Assembly (NCBI RefSeq): GCF_000164695.2 | Contig: NC_014643.1 | Coordinates: 1,116,001-1,180,000, forward strand | From: Rothia dentocariosa ATCC 17931 | GTDB lineage: Bacteria; Actinomycetota; Actinomycetes; Actinomycetales; Micrococcaceae | DNA: 64,000 bases | Direction of reading: 5' to 3' | Shown here: positions 34,230 through 44,368 of the stretch, piece by piece | How the letters are laid out: every line of letters starts with the position of its first letter | Position numbering within the stretch: the stretch's first letter is position 1 | Notes under the pieces: model-generated | Seen by the model: only the letters and a program-made list of their open reading frames with translations | The model's database searches: none | What the model was told of the DNA's origin: nothing | Made by a program: the position numbers and the translations under genes

Positions 34230-34472
34230 TTAGTGGTCGTGGAGTTTATTTTTCTGTGTGGAAGATTTCTTGTGTTCACGGTACATTATCCAGAACCCGC
34301 AGACGATAAGAACCGCGCCGATAATAAAAGAAGTTGTGAGATCGAGCGGCAATATACGACCGTCACCAATACGGGGTAGCGCTAAAACGAAAGTTGCTAG
34401 GGCAAAGACCCAGAGCGAAGACGGCATTTCTTTACGTTTTGGCTGTTTATCTTGGTGATCGTTGTGCGCCAT
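34230..34472 (-). CDS. Small two-helix membrane protein
   Basis: An 80-residue protein with a charged N-terminus (MAHNDHQDKQPKRKE), two hydrophobic helices (LWVFALATFVLALP and TSFIIGAVLIVCGFWIMY) and a basic His/Lys-rich tail. I place the start at the ATG at 34472, which has GAGAGGAGCG just upstream; a longer frame to 34583 is not supported. It likely sits in the cytoplasmic membrane; its function is unknown. It is first in a two-gene operon with the LURP-one-like gene. Confidence 0.7.
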   Translation of the reverse strand: MAHNDHQDKQPKRKEMPSSLWVFALATFVLALPRIGDGRILPLDLTTSFIIGAVLIVCGFWIMYREHKKSSTQKNKLHDH

Positions 34473-34722
34473 GTTCGCTCCTCTCACAGGTTGCCGACTA
34501 GGGGCTATGACATGTTGAGAGAATACGCTCACTAAAACATTATACTGTTCAAATTTATAGAAAACAAGCAATTTATGCACCATTTATGTTCATTATTGTG
34601 CATAAAATATGTTCATTTATCGACTGTTTATAAAGATATATAGTAGGGTTTACGCAGCATATTCGTGATGTTATTGTGAGTCAAATAGATATAAAAACCT
34701 TTTATTAGATTCTTGTACGTTT

Positions 34723-35976
34723 ATGAATAAGCACAGGTGGTTTTTCGTGAAGGCAGCTTATCCGGGTGCAAGGTTTGCCGTCCTTGGGGTGCTGCTCGCA
34801 TTATGTCTTACAACGTGTGGCACACCGAAGGCACAAGAGTCTAAGAGTCCGGAAGAGTCGTTGAAGAATAGCGCCCTAGCGGTCTCCGTTGCTGGTGACT
34901 ACCGGGAAAGCAAGGACCCTGGAGGGGGTGTGGGCTTCTATGATCCGCACACCAACTCGTGGACTAAGCTATCAAACGAAGGCTCTCAGACCTCAGAAAT
35001 TGACTACTATAACAACAAGCTATATTTCGGGGATAAAAAGAAGGATTATATTTTAGGAAACTCACTGCAAGGTTATGACAGGAACTACGAGTCTGTTTAT
35101 AACGAGGAGGTGTGGGGACTGGATAATGGTGGATTTATCGCAACCAAAAATATTGGCTATACCGAAGATAAAACCTCCTATATTTATAAAATAGTCACCC
35201 ATGATGGGCAGAATACCGAAGTTCACACCTCGAATCGTAGTATTGAGAATCCTGCACGGTGCGGTAATGGCAGTGTATGGACTGTCAATAATGAATCACA
35301 CAATTCTCTGGGGCAGAAGCAGAAAGAGAACCAAGGCGATACAAAAGATAAAAACGAACCGACTAAGCTGATTCGCCTATACCCTAATTTTTCCGATGAT
35401 CCTGTAACCGAGCATACGTTTTCTCTTCCGAATAGGGGAATCGATGGCATCACGTGTGTTGGGAATAAAGTCGTTATCATAAGGGATACCTACCCTCCCG
35501 GCAGTGACCCGCAGAGGAGCAGCTCAAAAAATGTTACGGGGTCGGTTCTTGAGGTATTTGATACAGATACCGGTCAGGCACATGAAGTTCCTATAAGCGG
35601 CGACCATGCAGTGCGCGTGAACAATGACATGTGGCAGTCGAAGGAGGGGCATTACCATGCAATCGGCCACGAAATATGGTGGCAGTCGGGCGATGGGACT
35701 ATTATTTCTACAGATGTAGAAACCGGAAAAAATACCCGCCATTTCACCCTTAAAGACTATAAGAGGTCGAAAGATCAGGGTCTCTTTTATTGGTCCGATA
35801 AGTATCTCTACAACATAAACTCAACGGATAATAAGGATACTCTGCGCATATACAGCCTTCACGAGAATAAGCTGATTAAAGAAAAAGAACTCCCCGACAT
35901 GAAATCCATCTTGTCAAAGCATCAATTTACGTATGCCATGGTGGTCACAAACGAGGAAGAGCTTCTCAAGCTATAA
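34723..35976 (+). CDS. Lipoprotein, beta-propeller-like, unknown function
   Basis: A 417-residue exported protein. The N-terminus has a basic start, a hydrophobic stretch (FAVLGVLLALCL) and a lipobox LTTC followed by Gly, so it is probably a lipid-anchored surface protein. The mature part repeats short strands with turns of the kind YDPHTNSW, FDTDTGQAHEVP and STDVETGKNTRHF, typical of beta-propeller blades. No catalytic motif is visible. It is divergent from the small membrane protein operon. GC content is lower than in the nearby core genes. A hairpin follows the stop. Confidence 0.8.
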   Translation: MNKHRWFFVKAAYPGARFAVLGVLLALCLTTCGTPKAQESKSPEESLKNSALAVSVAGDYRESKDPGGGVGFYDPHTNSWTKLSNEGSQTSEIDYYNNKLYFGDKKKDYILGNSLQGYDRNYESVYNEEVWGLDNGGFIATKNIGYTEDKTSYIYKIVTHDGQNTEVHTSNRSIENPARCGNGSVWTVNNESHNSLGQKQKENQGDTKDKNEPTKLIRLYPNFSDDPVTEHTFSLPNRGIDGITCVGNKVVIIRDTYPPGSDPQRSSSKNVTGSVLEVFDTDTGQAHEVPISGDHAVRVNNDMWQSKEGHYHAIGHEIWWQSGDGTIISTDVETGKNTRHFTLKDYKRSKDQGLFYWSDKYLYNINSTDNKDTLRIYSLHENKLIKEKELPDMKSILSKHQFTYAMVVTNEEELLKL

Positions 35977-35985
35977 AAATAAGAA

Positions 35986-36010
35986 GGCTTATCCATAGGG
36001 TCTATAAGCC
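35986..36010 (+). terminator. Hairpin after the lipoprotein gene
   Basis: GGCTTAT and ATAAGCC are perfect 7-bp arms around an 11-nt loop, 9 bp after the stop. No T-run follows, so termination strength is uncertain. Confidence 0.4.
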
Positions 36011-36111
36011 CAGAAACCCTGCCTTCACCCCTCAGCTTGCATCTTTGATAGGCTTCAGAGTAAGTGCCGTGAAGATTTTGCCAGGGTAAAACACTCATGG
36101 AAGGGCTGCTT

Positions 36112-36462
36112 ATGGCTGTTAAGCGTATCGTTACTAACCTTGCCGCTGATAAACCCGAGTCTGCCGCTACTTTTTATCGGGATGTCCTGGGTCTGGAGCT
36201 GCTCATGGACCACGGATGGATACAGACTTACGGCAATGCGGAAACTACGACTGTGCAAGTCAGCATAGCCAGTGAAGGGGGTTCAGGTACACCGGTTCCT
36301 GATTTATCGATTGAAGTAGATAATCTTGATGAAATCCTCGCTCGCATTCATGCGGCAGGTATTGCGCTTGAATATGGCGTTGCTGAAGAACCCTGGGGAG
36401 TGCGGAGGCTTTTCGTTCGCGATCCGCTGGGGAACCTTGTGAATATTTTGCAGCATGTATAG
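36112..36462 (+). CDS. VOC/glyoxalase-fold protein
   Basis: A 116-residue protein of the vicinal oxygen chelate superfamily, with the paired beta-alpha-beta-beta-beta layout: VKRIVTNLAADKPESAATFYRDVLGLELL, then SIEVDNLDEILARIHAAGI and RRLFVRDPLGNLVNILQHV. The final DPxGNxVN block is characteristic. Possible roles are glyoxalase-like chemistry or drug binding (bleomycin-resistance-like); the metal ligands are not clear enough to choose. I start it at the ATG at 36112 with GAAGGG 7 nt upstream rather than the ATG five codons earlier. Confidence 0.85.
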   Translation: MAVKRIVTNLAADKPESAATFYRDVLGLELLMDHGWIQTYGNAETTTVQVSIASEGGSGTPVPDLSIEVDNLDEILARIHAAGIALEYGVAEEPWGVRRLFVRDPLGNLVNILQHV

Positions 36463-36536
36463 AGGATTCGTCATCAAAATTATCGCCAGAAAATGGGTTA
36501 TCAAATTGTTGGAAGAGCGGCTAAAACCTCATAAAC

Positions 36537-37277
36537 TTAGCTTTCCTTAGACCCGGTGCGCGAAGACGGCACTACGGCATGCATAGAGTCTGCGGCGACC
36601 GCATCCGGAGCGGTGGAGTCTTGCGTGGAAGCCTGAGCTTCAATACGCACAATCTGCGACTGCTTAAACCGGTGATCCGGCGTGCAGGTCAGCTTATATT
36701 TTGTCTCGGAAAGATCGCGAATCTTCTGCACATAGTTCTGCGTCTCGGGGAAGGGCGGAATGCCCTTGTACTTCTCGACCGCACCGGGGCCAGCGTTGTA
36801 CCCGGCAAGCGCCAGATCGAGCGCCTCGTCGTCGTTATGGGCGTATTTGCCCAGCCGTTTCTTGAGCGATTCCAGGTAGCGGCCCTGCGCATCAATTGAA
36901 TTGTGCGGATCGAGGATATCGCCGCCGTTACCCCAATCCTTCCAAGCCTCATCGGTGAACTGGGCTACGCCTCGGGCACCCGCGCTCGAAGCAGCATTGA
37001 TGCGCCAGTGGCTCTCAGTTTCAAGCTGCGCCGCGATCACACCCGGGCGGATATTCGCCGTCTGACCGGCCTTGCGGAGATCCTCGTGCACCTCTTCCGG
37101 TGCGTAGGTCAAGTCGGTCATACCGCAGTAGTCGTCGTAGGTGGCGGCGAGCCCCACCACACCCGTACCCAGGAGCAGCGCAGAGGCAATAATCTGCCAA
37201 TGCGCCAGCGCCCCGGCGGTCACTTTCGTGAAGATATTCTTGCCGGATGCGGTCTTGAGTGAGCTCTTCTTCGCCAT
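36537..37277 (-). CDS. Membrane-anchored lytic transglycosylase (SLT domain)
   Basis: A 246-residue protein with a single N-terminal membrane helix (about 26-45) and an SLT lysozyme-like domain outside the cell. The catalytic Glu88 lies in LETESHWRINAASSAGARGVAQF, and the YNAGPGAVEKY block completes the fold. It should cleave peptidoglycan glycan strands for wall growth or remodelling. The C-terminal 50 residues are low-complexity. On the minus strand, downstream of another membrane-anchored protein gene about 150 bp away. Confidence 0.9.
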   Translation of the reverse strand: MAKKSSLKTASGKNIFTKVTAGALAHWQIIASALLLGTGVVGLAATYDDYCGMTDLTYAPEEVHEDLRKAGQTANIRPGVIAAQLETESHWRINAASSAGARGVAQFTDEAWKDWGNGGDILDPHNSIDAQGRYLESLKKRLGKYAHNDDEALDLALAGYNAGPGAVEKYKGIPPFPETQNYVQKIRDLSETKYKLTCTPDHRFKQSQIVRIEAQASTQDSTAPDAVAADSMHAVVPSSRTGSKES

Positions 37278-37423
37278 TCCTCTAGCCTAGCACCCCAGTA
37301 AGCCCGACTGGCGCGGTTTTCACGGACCGGAATGTAAAATTCCCGTCTCCACTCAGCTCCTTTATTTGAGCGCTGGTATCCGCGCAGGAACGAAGAGTCA
37401 GGCAAGAACCGACAGCCCCGAAC

Positions 37424-38167
37424 CTACCGAGCCTCAATACCGTCAGGGAGGTCATCGCTGGTGAGATAGTAACCGTTGGGCCAGATAACGCTCCAGGTGA
37501 CGGCCCCGCTGCCGCCTTGATCCCCCGAAGAACGCGCGACCGCGCGAACAACAAATACGCTCTGTGGCTTATCCATACCCGGAATCTTGACCTTAGCCTC
37601 GCGGTAATCCCGCACCTGAATATAGGTGCCGGGTTCGGGATAGAGCCATTTACGTGCGTACTGCTCCGCCTCCTGCATGGTCTTCAGGCGCACCTTGGAA
37701 TAGTCGAATGTGCAGTCAACCTCTCCATCTGCCACCTGCTGGTAGGAGACGTCCTCCGGGCATGTAGGTTCTTTCCCCGGGGATGCGCTGGCAGACCCAC
37801 TGGCACTGGGGGTGGCGCTTGTCGCATCGGCTTTATGCTGTTCCTGCCCAGCGTCAGATGAAGTACTCGGAGACGGTTTGGCGGTATTCGTCGCGGATGG
37901 TGAAGCAGATTCCGAGGGTGAATCCTGCGCCCCCTGCGACTGCTGCGGCTGTTCCGGCGCGGGTGCCGCCTGCGCGCTCTGCTCAGAAACCTGCGGGGTT
38001 TGTACCGGGGCGCTTGATACCGGCGCGGAACTTGTGGATACGCTGGGCGTCGCCGTTCTGCCGGGTGTCGCCTCGTTCCGCTGCGTGCCTTTATAGAGCA
38101 GGAACATCAGGGTCAAGAACGCCACAATCGCTAGTGCTATGAGAGCGTATTTACGGATTTTTGCCAC
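37424..38167 (-). CDS. Membrane-anchored protein with Ser/Pro/Ala-rich linker
   Basis: A 247-residue protein: a short basic start, one membrane helix (YALIALAIVAFLTLMFLLY, about 7-25), a 110-residue low-complexity linker rich in Ser, Ala, Pro and Gln (about 32-135), and a folded C-terminal domain with two Cys (TCPEDVSYQQ and VDCTFDY) and WSVIWPNGYYL. It is probably an extracytoplasmic domain held away from the membrane through the cell wall. The family is not recognised. It precedes the lytic transglycosylase on the same strand. Confidence 0.75.
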   Translation of the reverse strand: MAKIRKYALIALAIVAFLTLMFLLYKGTQRNEATPGRTATPSVSTSSAPVSSAPVQTPQVSEQSAQAAPAPEQPQQSQGAQDSPSESASPSATNTAKPSPSTSSDAGQEQHKADATSATPSASGSASASPGKEPTCPEDVSYQQVADGEVDCTFDYSKVRLKTMQEAEQYARKWLYPEPGTYIQVRDYREAKVKIPGMDKPQSVFVVRAVARSSGDQGGSGAVTWSVIWPNGYYLTSDDLPDGIEAR

Positions 38168-38363
38168 GGAGTCTACCTCGCCATCGGTGTAAGCACTGAG
38201 GGTTTTTCTTTAATGGTATCCGTGGAAACTATAAATATGTAGGGGTTTTCCCTTCCTGAAAACGTAAAAATGCTTTTGATAGTGAAGAAAGCGTAGTCGC
38301 TAATATTTTATTACATCAAGAGCCTTTTTTTGGGCACGGGGAACCGAGTCAGGGAAGCGGAAT
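38168..38363. other. Upstream region of the membrane-anchored protein gene
   Basis: AT-rich between 38210 and 38330, likely holding the promoter of the minus-strand gene; no gene is visible. Confidence 0.4.
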
Positions 38364-38560
38364 GACTACTTATCCGTCACCTTATTCTTGCCCATCGCGC
38401 CGCGTTCCATCTCGGCAAACTGGTGGTTCACGAACGTGTACGTGCCGGATGCTGGGAACTTCATCTCAACGAACCCGCCCTGCGCTGGATCCAAATCGAG
38501 GGCCTGTGAGTGACCGCCGCTTTCCCCGTATGGGTCTCTGCCGTCCCGCAGTAGGTAGCC
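38364..38560 (-). pseudogene. Duplicated 3' end of the nirK-type gene
   Basis: These 197 bp align without gaps to 48876-49072, the last part of the multicopper nitrite reductase gene, in the same orientation. The minus-strand frame gives the same C-terminal residues (RDGRDPYGE, GGHSQALDLD, TYTFVNH, AEMERGAMG, VTDK) up to and including the stop. Identity is high but not complete, so the duplication is not recent. The match ends sharply at both sides. It has no start and cannot make an enzyme. Together with the real gene it brackets the third lanthipeptide cluster and the ABC exporter. Confidence 0.88.
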
Positions 38561-39322
38561 AGATGTGCCGCCCTGCTCATTTCCCGACCGCCCGGAAGAC
38601 TAGAAGTATCGGAAAGAATAGAGGAAGCTAATATTCGTAAGGTATAGCCCGTTTACCATTCAGCCCTGTGCCGCCGAAACGCTTCAGCTCAAACAATGCA
38701 TGCCCGCGTGAAAACTCGCTACGCACAACTTGCAAGTTGCATTTGAAGGTGAAGGTTTTGCTATGAAGGATCAATATGTATATCACAACGAGGCATCACG
38801 AAGGCGGAGCATGTATCTATCTCTTGCATTTGAAGTGCACCGTGGCGTAGCGCGAAAATCGTGAGAAGCTACCCCACGGTGAATCTGTACGTTTTCGGGT
38901 TGGTTCTGTGCAGCATCGACTGGGAAGGAAGCGATACAGATGTGTCGGTGGACGCCCTGCTGGGTGCGACTCTTCTAGATATGGGGGAGGGAGAGATTTA
39001 GCACAGATTCCCAGGGTGTGAGTGCAGGCTCTGCCCCTCCTACAGACCTATCTGCTACATTCTGTGATTCAATGTGCGCGCTGAAGCACAGCTGATGTAA
39101 GGATAAGCCAAAATTGTTTTCTTGACTATATTGGAGCATATTCGACAGGCTACCTGTGACACATGCTCTTACGTAGAATATATTATCGTCAGCGATTTTT
39201 ATATTCAGGTTAATATATCATCGAGTCCTAAGGCTAATTTTATGGGTTACCTCACGATTTTACTAACACTTTGTTGTATCCCCAGTGAATGATCCCCACA
39301 ATGACTAGAGCTCTAGAATAAA
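38561..39322. other. Non-coding stretch downstream of lanthipeptide cluster 3
   Basis: About 760 bp with no gene I can support. A 33-residue frame (38763-38864, MKDQYVYHNEASRRRS at its start) has GAAGG upstream but no recognisable family. The words TTGCATTTGAAG occur twice about 90 bp apart. The stretch may be remains of the DNA that brought in cluster 3. Confidence 0.4.
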
Positions 39323-41446
39323 TTAATAACCTTGCTCTTTATACAGCTCAGCATAAAGTTCACACTCACGCAAAAGCATATTATGATCTCCTGAGGCTAT
39401 GATCTTGCCTTTATCCATGACAAAAATGCGGTCTGCTGACCGTATGGTATCCAGGCGATGAGCAATTGTTATTCGTGTCTGGCACATTCCTTCGAGAGAT
39501 TTTAGAACCCGTTGTTCTGAAGCACGATCCAATCCGCTTGTTGCTTCGTCAAGAACGAGGACCTTGGGGTCTCCAAACAATGCTCGAGCTAAAGCAATGC
39601 GTTGGCGCTGTCCGCCTGAGATATTATCTCCGCCATTGGTTAAGAATGTATCGTACCCCATAGGCATACCTTCAATATCATCATTTATTGAAGCTTTCAT
39701 AGCAGCATCTCGCACATCATTAAATGATACGTTTGACCTACCAAGTGCAATATTATCCCAAATTGTAGCGTTCAGAAGCTGAGAATCTTGCTCAACGTAT
39801 GCAACTTGTGCACGAAATGAAGCTTCTTCATGGTAGCGAAGTGGCATCCCGTTAAAAAGTATCTGGCCATGTGTAGGGCTATATAAACCAACAATTAGTT
39901 TGGCGAGAGAGGATTTTCCGGAGCCTGAAGGCCCCACAAAAGCGACATGTTCTCCCGGTTTAATCTCAAAGTTTATTCCAGTAATTGCTAGTGGTGACAA
40001 ATTAGTATACGCAAAATCAACATTCTGTAATTTAACTCGTCCTGAAAGCTCAATAGGCTTATTCCCATAAAATATTTTATCCTTACTATGCGATAGAATA
40101 TCATCGATTCGCCTAGCTGAAGATATTGCAGTTCCCCACCGTGCCGCAAGTTGTGAAATTACTGTTAGCTGACTAAAAAACACTCCGCTGAGCATCTGTA
40201 GTCCTAATGCACCTCCTAAATTCATGGACTGTCCAATAGTTCCACTCAGTGCAGCTACCGTGAATACCAACGGAGAAAGCGTCTGTACGAAAGTGGCTGC
40301 AGTCTGTACCAAGCCCTCCAGAAATTCCCGTTTTTTCCTCCAACGGACCCCATTATCAAAAGGGTTTATCCACTCGTGAAAGGTTGATTCCTTAAGACCT
40401 CCTGTTTTGATGAGAGAGACTGCTGTGATTGAATCAACCTGCACCGCATTGGCTAAGGACTCGAAATGCATCTCTGCATCAGCCCATTGAGTTGTCTTTC
40501 GCCTAGCTACAACTAAGAGGAGCCACATTCCACTGAAAACTAAAATAGCGAGGCACCCGATCGGTGGAGATAACCAGAGTAAACCAATAGCAGCTGCAGT
40601 TACAGTGAGCGCTGAGCCTACCGACCGTGCGACTTCGTCAGTAAGAAAACTTTCAATCTGGTTCGTGGCATGAATACGATATAGAATCTCTCCTCGGTTT
40701 CGTAATGCGAAGTACTTGAATGGCAAATCCAGTAGAGAAGAAAACACTTTAGCTGCTAAATCACGGCCAATAGCAACTGCAGCTGAGACAGCAATTAGTA
40801 CATTTATCACATTGATTAACAGTAAGGTAGCCATTACTCCTAAAAAGAGTACTAAAGCCATCATTGAGGGAGTCGATTGGTTTTCCATTAAGGAGCTAAC
40901 AGCTCCAGAAACTGCAAGTGGTGACGCAAGCGTTGTCACAACAGTTGCCATCGCGAGTAGCATAAGCATAGCGATGCGACCTCGGTTAGCTCGAGCTACG
41001 GGCAAAATGCTCAACCAAGGGCTCGGCTCAGCCTTAGCTTTTTCTCGGATAAACGGAGGAGAACCAACAATAAGTATGCCGGAGAATCCACTTGAAAAGT
41101 CAGTAGCTGAGAGTTTTCTACGTCCTACGGCTGGATCCAGAATAGTAAAAGAAGAACCTACACTTTCGACCATGACGAAGTGTGATTTTTTCCAGTAGGC
41201 AATTGCAGGTGTAGGAATATCAAATATTGCTGAGTCTGGAACCTTTAAAACTCGCGGAGCAAGCCCCTGGTTGGTCAGCAAATCGCGGATCTGGCGGATG
41301 GTGAGACCATCACGGCCCACTTCGTACTTCTCCCTCGCTTCACGCAGGGTAATTGGACTACCCAGAGCCTTCATGAGCATCACACAGGCAACAAGACCGC
41401 ACTCAGTCTGTGTTACCTGATGGAGCGGCTTTATGCGCCGAACCAT
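39323..41446 (-). CDS. lanT: LanT peptidase-ABC exporter, cluster 3
   Basis: A 707-residue C39 peptidase-ABC exporter. The peptidase has Cys16 (QTECGLVACVML), His in KSHFVMVES and Asp in LDPAVG. The membrane domain (about 165-430) and ATPase (GPSGSGKSSLAKL, ISGGQRQRIALARAL, VLVLDEATSGLD) are complete. It is only distantly related to the two LanT proteins of cassettes 1 and 2. The start overlaps the last 16 bp of lanM, implying coupled translation. It should cleave the leader of the cluster 3 precursor, probably at DQAGG, and export the product. The base composition is clearly lower in GC than nearby core genes. Confidence 0.94.
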   Translation of the reverse strand: MVRRIKPLHQVTQTECGLVACVMLMKALGSPITLREAREKYEVGRDGLTIRQIRDLLTNQGLAPRVLKVPDSAIFDIPTPAIAYWKKSHFVMVESVGSSFTILDPAVGRRKLSATDFSSGFSGILIVGSPPFIREKAKAEPSPWLSILPVARANRGRIAMLMLLAMATVVTTLASPLAVSGAVSSLMENQSTPSMMALVLFLGVMATLLLINVINVLIAVSAAVAIGRDLAAKVFSSLLDLPFKYFALRNRGEILYRIHATNQIESFLTDEVARSVGSALTVTAAAIGLLWLSPPIGCLAILVFSGMWLLLVVARRKTTQWADAEMHFESLANAVQVDSITAVSLIKTGGLKESTFHEWINPFDNGVRWRKKREFLEGLVQTAATFVQTLSPLVFTVAALSGTIGQSMNLGGALGLQMLSGVFFSQLTVISQLAARWGTAISSARRIDDILSHSKDKIFYGNKPIELSGRVKLQNVDFAYTNLSPLAITGINFEIKPGEHVAFVGPSGSGKSSLAKLIVGLYSPTHGQILFNGMPLRYHEEASFRAQVAYVEQDSQLLNATIWDNIALGRSNVSFNDVRDAAMKASINDDIEGMPMGYDTFLTNGGDNISGGQRQRIALARALFGDPKVLVLDEATSGLDRASEQRVLKSLEGMCQTRITIAHRLDTIRSADRIFVMDKGKIIASGDHNMLLRECELYAELYKEQGY

Positions 41447-44334
41447 AACGGTGACCTAAGTTCATGACGTTGAAGTTTTCCGAGGAAAGCGAGTGGGGAA
41501 CCTGTTCCTACCATAAGTGACTGAGTAATGGTATGACGATTTACATCTTTAAGAGCTACCGGAAGGATGCGTTCCACGTAGTCTGCTGCTGCTTTCTTAG
41601 TCAGAGCACCAATTTCTGGATAATTTAATAACCGTGAGGCATCCAGAAGAACCCAGAAGTTCCCAATATCACCATGACAAAGACTGATATTCCCACCAAA
41701 GCATGTGTTGCGAATGCGCTCGGACTCGACTTGCAAATCAGCGTCCGTGAAGGGAGATAAATCTGTCGCATAGTGGTGTAAGATTGCATGAGCTAGATGA
41801 TGCCCTGGTAACCCATGGCACCAACCCTTAGCTTCTGGTGTTCCTTCGTCACCGAATCGATAACCCCCGTCAGCAGTCTTAAACTTTGTCTCGAACGTAA
41901 GCAGTTTTTTAATGAGGCTATCTGTAGCTTCATTCTCTATTTCGAGGCCTTTAGTACGTGCCAATGCAGCGTATAATCCACATACTCCATGCGCAAATCC
42001 CGAATATTGGAGTGATGCTACGTCTAGAGCCTGCGCGCCCTGTACCAATGAGTTAACGGAGAAAGCCACCAGATCAGCAAGTGTCCCAGTTGAATCTGAA
42101 TCGATGTGGGGTGAGAAAGCTAACACGATACCTGCGTATCCACTCGATACGTCCAGATCATAAAGTGTTGACTTACTTAGGCATTGTGCCAACACACGTA
42201 CAGCTTTCTGATGCCCTTGTTTATCTCCAAGAAGTTCGAACACCTCCATAGCTGCCCACAGGAAAGATTCCACACCGGATTGAGCACCGTGGTGAATGTT
42301 TTCCCAATCTGTACCATTCGCTAAGTTCGCAAGAGTCTTCTGGAAGAATGATTCCCCCGCTGAAACCCATGCGGGTTCCTCAAAAATAACTCCTGAGCGT
42401 ACAAGGTTGAGAGCGACACCAACGCTCCCGGAAAAGAGCTCCAAAGATAACTTGTCAACACGCCAGTACTGGAAAGCAGTATCGGATGTGCGCCCTCCAA
42501 TCCAGGTCGGAGGATGCTCACCATGACCCTCCACACGGGTCTGCATAAGAGGATGTGCGAGTTCTTGAACCATCTGGTTTACATTTATATCTGATTTACT
42601 AGCTTTCACAGCTGATTCAGAAAATAGATAGTCCGTGTGTGCTGCACTTTGTGATATCTTGGCTGCGAATGACAACTGGATTAGCCATAAGTTAAGCTTG
42701 AGTTCATCCTCATTTAAGTTCTGGACGCCCTTTAATACATGTGATAACGGTGTAGATTCAAGAACGTCCTTTACAAGAACCTGCGAATCAAAAAAAATGT
42801 CAGTGCAATCGCTCAAAAAGTGGAAACAAGGAATATCGCCCTTGATTAATTGCTCATGCTCAGATACTAAAACTTGTTCCGGAACCTGGTGACGGAATAA
42901 AGCTGTCCGCCAGAGAGCCATGGAGTGTAATTTTGGATCCTTGTGTAGATCAGGGTGGGTAGCCAGCCTCAGTGTCTCTGAATAACGTTGCGTCTGTTCA
43001 GCCACAAACCTAATATTAACCCCTTTGAACTCTTGCCTAATAACATTGCTAAGCTCCGTTTTATGTGCCATCGCCCAGACCATAAAGCTCTGGTACCCAC
43101 ATTGAACTAGAGCTATTTCTTCACGGGGGTCAAGAGATGGCAGGAGGGCTGGATCAGTCCTATCAAGGAATTCAAGAGAGAAATGCATCTCATCGGTTAG
43201 TGGTCGGTGAAGTACAAGAGTGGAGAAAGGAGACTTCTGTCCAGGAGTGTAGCCCAACGCACCAACATCTGTTGAGCTTTTGTCCGCTTTCTGTCCTGGT
43301 GAGTGCAGTGCACTAGGTAATAGACCTACAAATGTTGCAGTTTGGCTCAATACATACGAACTAGCAGAACTCTTCTTGGCTCCCTGTGGTGGAACTGCTG
43401 CCAGAAGGGTCTCTAAGTCAATAGGAAACGGTATATTGTTATGTAATACTATATTTTCAAAATGCATGTCAGTGGCACGGAGAAGATGTAGAAGCCCGAG
43501 TAATTCGCCCATTTTACGATATGCGTATTTTGGCGAATTCCCCTGGCGGCTCCTGATAAATTCCATCCACCCATATTCTCCCCGTTCAAGAACTCGGGCA
43601 GAGCCAAAATACAGATCTCCCTCAGAATTATTGATGTATTCCACTAGTTTGTGATATGCATACTCTTGCCGTAAAGACCGCGGTTTGTACACAACTGTGT
43701 TGTTGTCGTCAAAATGGATCATGGCAACGGCACGGCCCATATGTCGATCCCCAGACGATATATCAATATCTGTAATTCGCTGAGAAGTTACCAATCCAAG
43801 TGTCGAAAGTTTATTTGTGTCGCTTGCGTACCGTTTTAGAATTTCATTTATCTCATCGGCAAAATTACGCGCCGCTGACTGTGCCGCAACAACTGACTGA
43901 GGAAATACCTCCCTGTACTTTGCGTCTCCTTCTGGTGTGCTTAACCACTGTGCGAACTCGTGATACCTATCTTCGGATGAACTGGCGGTGAGATAATGCC
44001 TTTTGCTGCGCATAAACTCAGTTTGACTGCGAAGTACCCGAGGCTGAATAGACATAAGACAACGGTAAATCAATGAGCGTAGAAGGCTGTCCTGATTTGC
44101 TATGTAGTCACTTTTTACGACTGTCTGTTCTATGTCAATAAGCTCTTCCGAGATTAGTCGCATAGAGGCATCTCGAAATGGTATGACTGCGTCAGACATA
44201 AGTTTCATTAACTTGACCGAAGGGTGACCCGAAGGATGAGGAGAAGCTGTAGAACCGGCATATAAAGCACTCAAATCCTGGATACGCTTCCACTCAGTAT
44301 CATCGGCTTCTGGGAACAATATTTGTTTTTCCAT
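41431..44334 (-). CDS. lanM: Class II lanthionine synthetase LanM, cluster 3
   Basis: A 967-residue synthetase. The dehydratase half has VVYKPRSLRQEYAYHKL, TDMHFENIVLHNN with PIDLETLL and the IRFVAEQTQRY block. The cyclase half has zinc ligands Cys839 (GWCHGLPG), Cys886 and His887 (SLCHGDIG). All features of an active LanM are present. I choose the ATG at 44334 because GGAGG lies 5 nt upstream; an in-frame ATG at 44352 has no ribosome binding site. A 48-bp perfect palindrome separates it from the precursor gene. It is AT-richer than core genes and not closely related to the other two synthetases. Confidence 0.94.
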   Translation of the reverse strand: MEKQILFPEADDTEWKRIQDLSALYAGSTASPHPSGHPSVKLMKLMSDAVIPFRDASMRLISEELIDIEQTVVKSDYIANQDSLLRSLIYRCLMSIQPRVLRSQTEFMRSKRHYLTASSSEDRYHEFAQWLSTPEGDAKYREVFPQSVVAAQSAARNFADEINEILKRYASDTNKLSTLGLVTSQRITDIDISSGDRHMGRAVAMIHFDDNNTVVYKPRSLRQEYAYHKLVEYINNSEGDLYFGSARVLERGEYGWMEFIRSRQGNSPKYAYRKMGELLGLLHLLRATDMHFENIVLHNNIPFPIDLETLLAAVPPQGAKKSSASSYVLSQTATFVGLLPSALHSPGQKADKSSTDVGALGYTPGQKSPFSTLVLHRPLTDEMHFSLEFLDRTDPALLPSLDPREEIALVQCGYQSFMVWAMAHKTELSNVIRQEFKGVNIRFVAEQTQRYSETLRLATHPDLHKDPKLHSMALWRTALFRHQVPEQVLVSEHEQLIKGDIPCFHFLSDCTDIFFDSQVLVKDVLESTPLSHVLKGVQNLNEDELKLNLWLIQLSFAAKISQSAAHTDYLFSESAVKASKSDINVNQMVQELAHPLMQTRVEGHGEHPPTWIGGRTSDTAFQYWRVDKLSLELFSGSVGVALNLVRSGVIFEEPAWVSAGESFFQKTLANLANGTDWENIHHGAQSGVESFLWAAMEVFELLGDKQGHQKAVRVLAQCLSKSTLYDLDVSSGYAGIVLAFSPHIDSDSTGTLADLVAFSVNSLVQGAQALDVASLQYSGFAHGVCGLYAALARTKGLEIENEATDSLIKKLLTFETKFKTADGGYRFGDEGTPEAKGWCHGLPGHHLAHAILHHYATDLSPFTDADLQVESERIRNTCFGGNISLCHGDIGNFWVLLDASRLLNYPEIGALTKKAAADYVERILPVALKDVNRHTITQSLMVGTGSPLAFLGKLQRHELRSPLWFGA

Positions 44335-44368
44335 GAAACCTCCATTACTCATTTGTGTGAACTATATA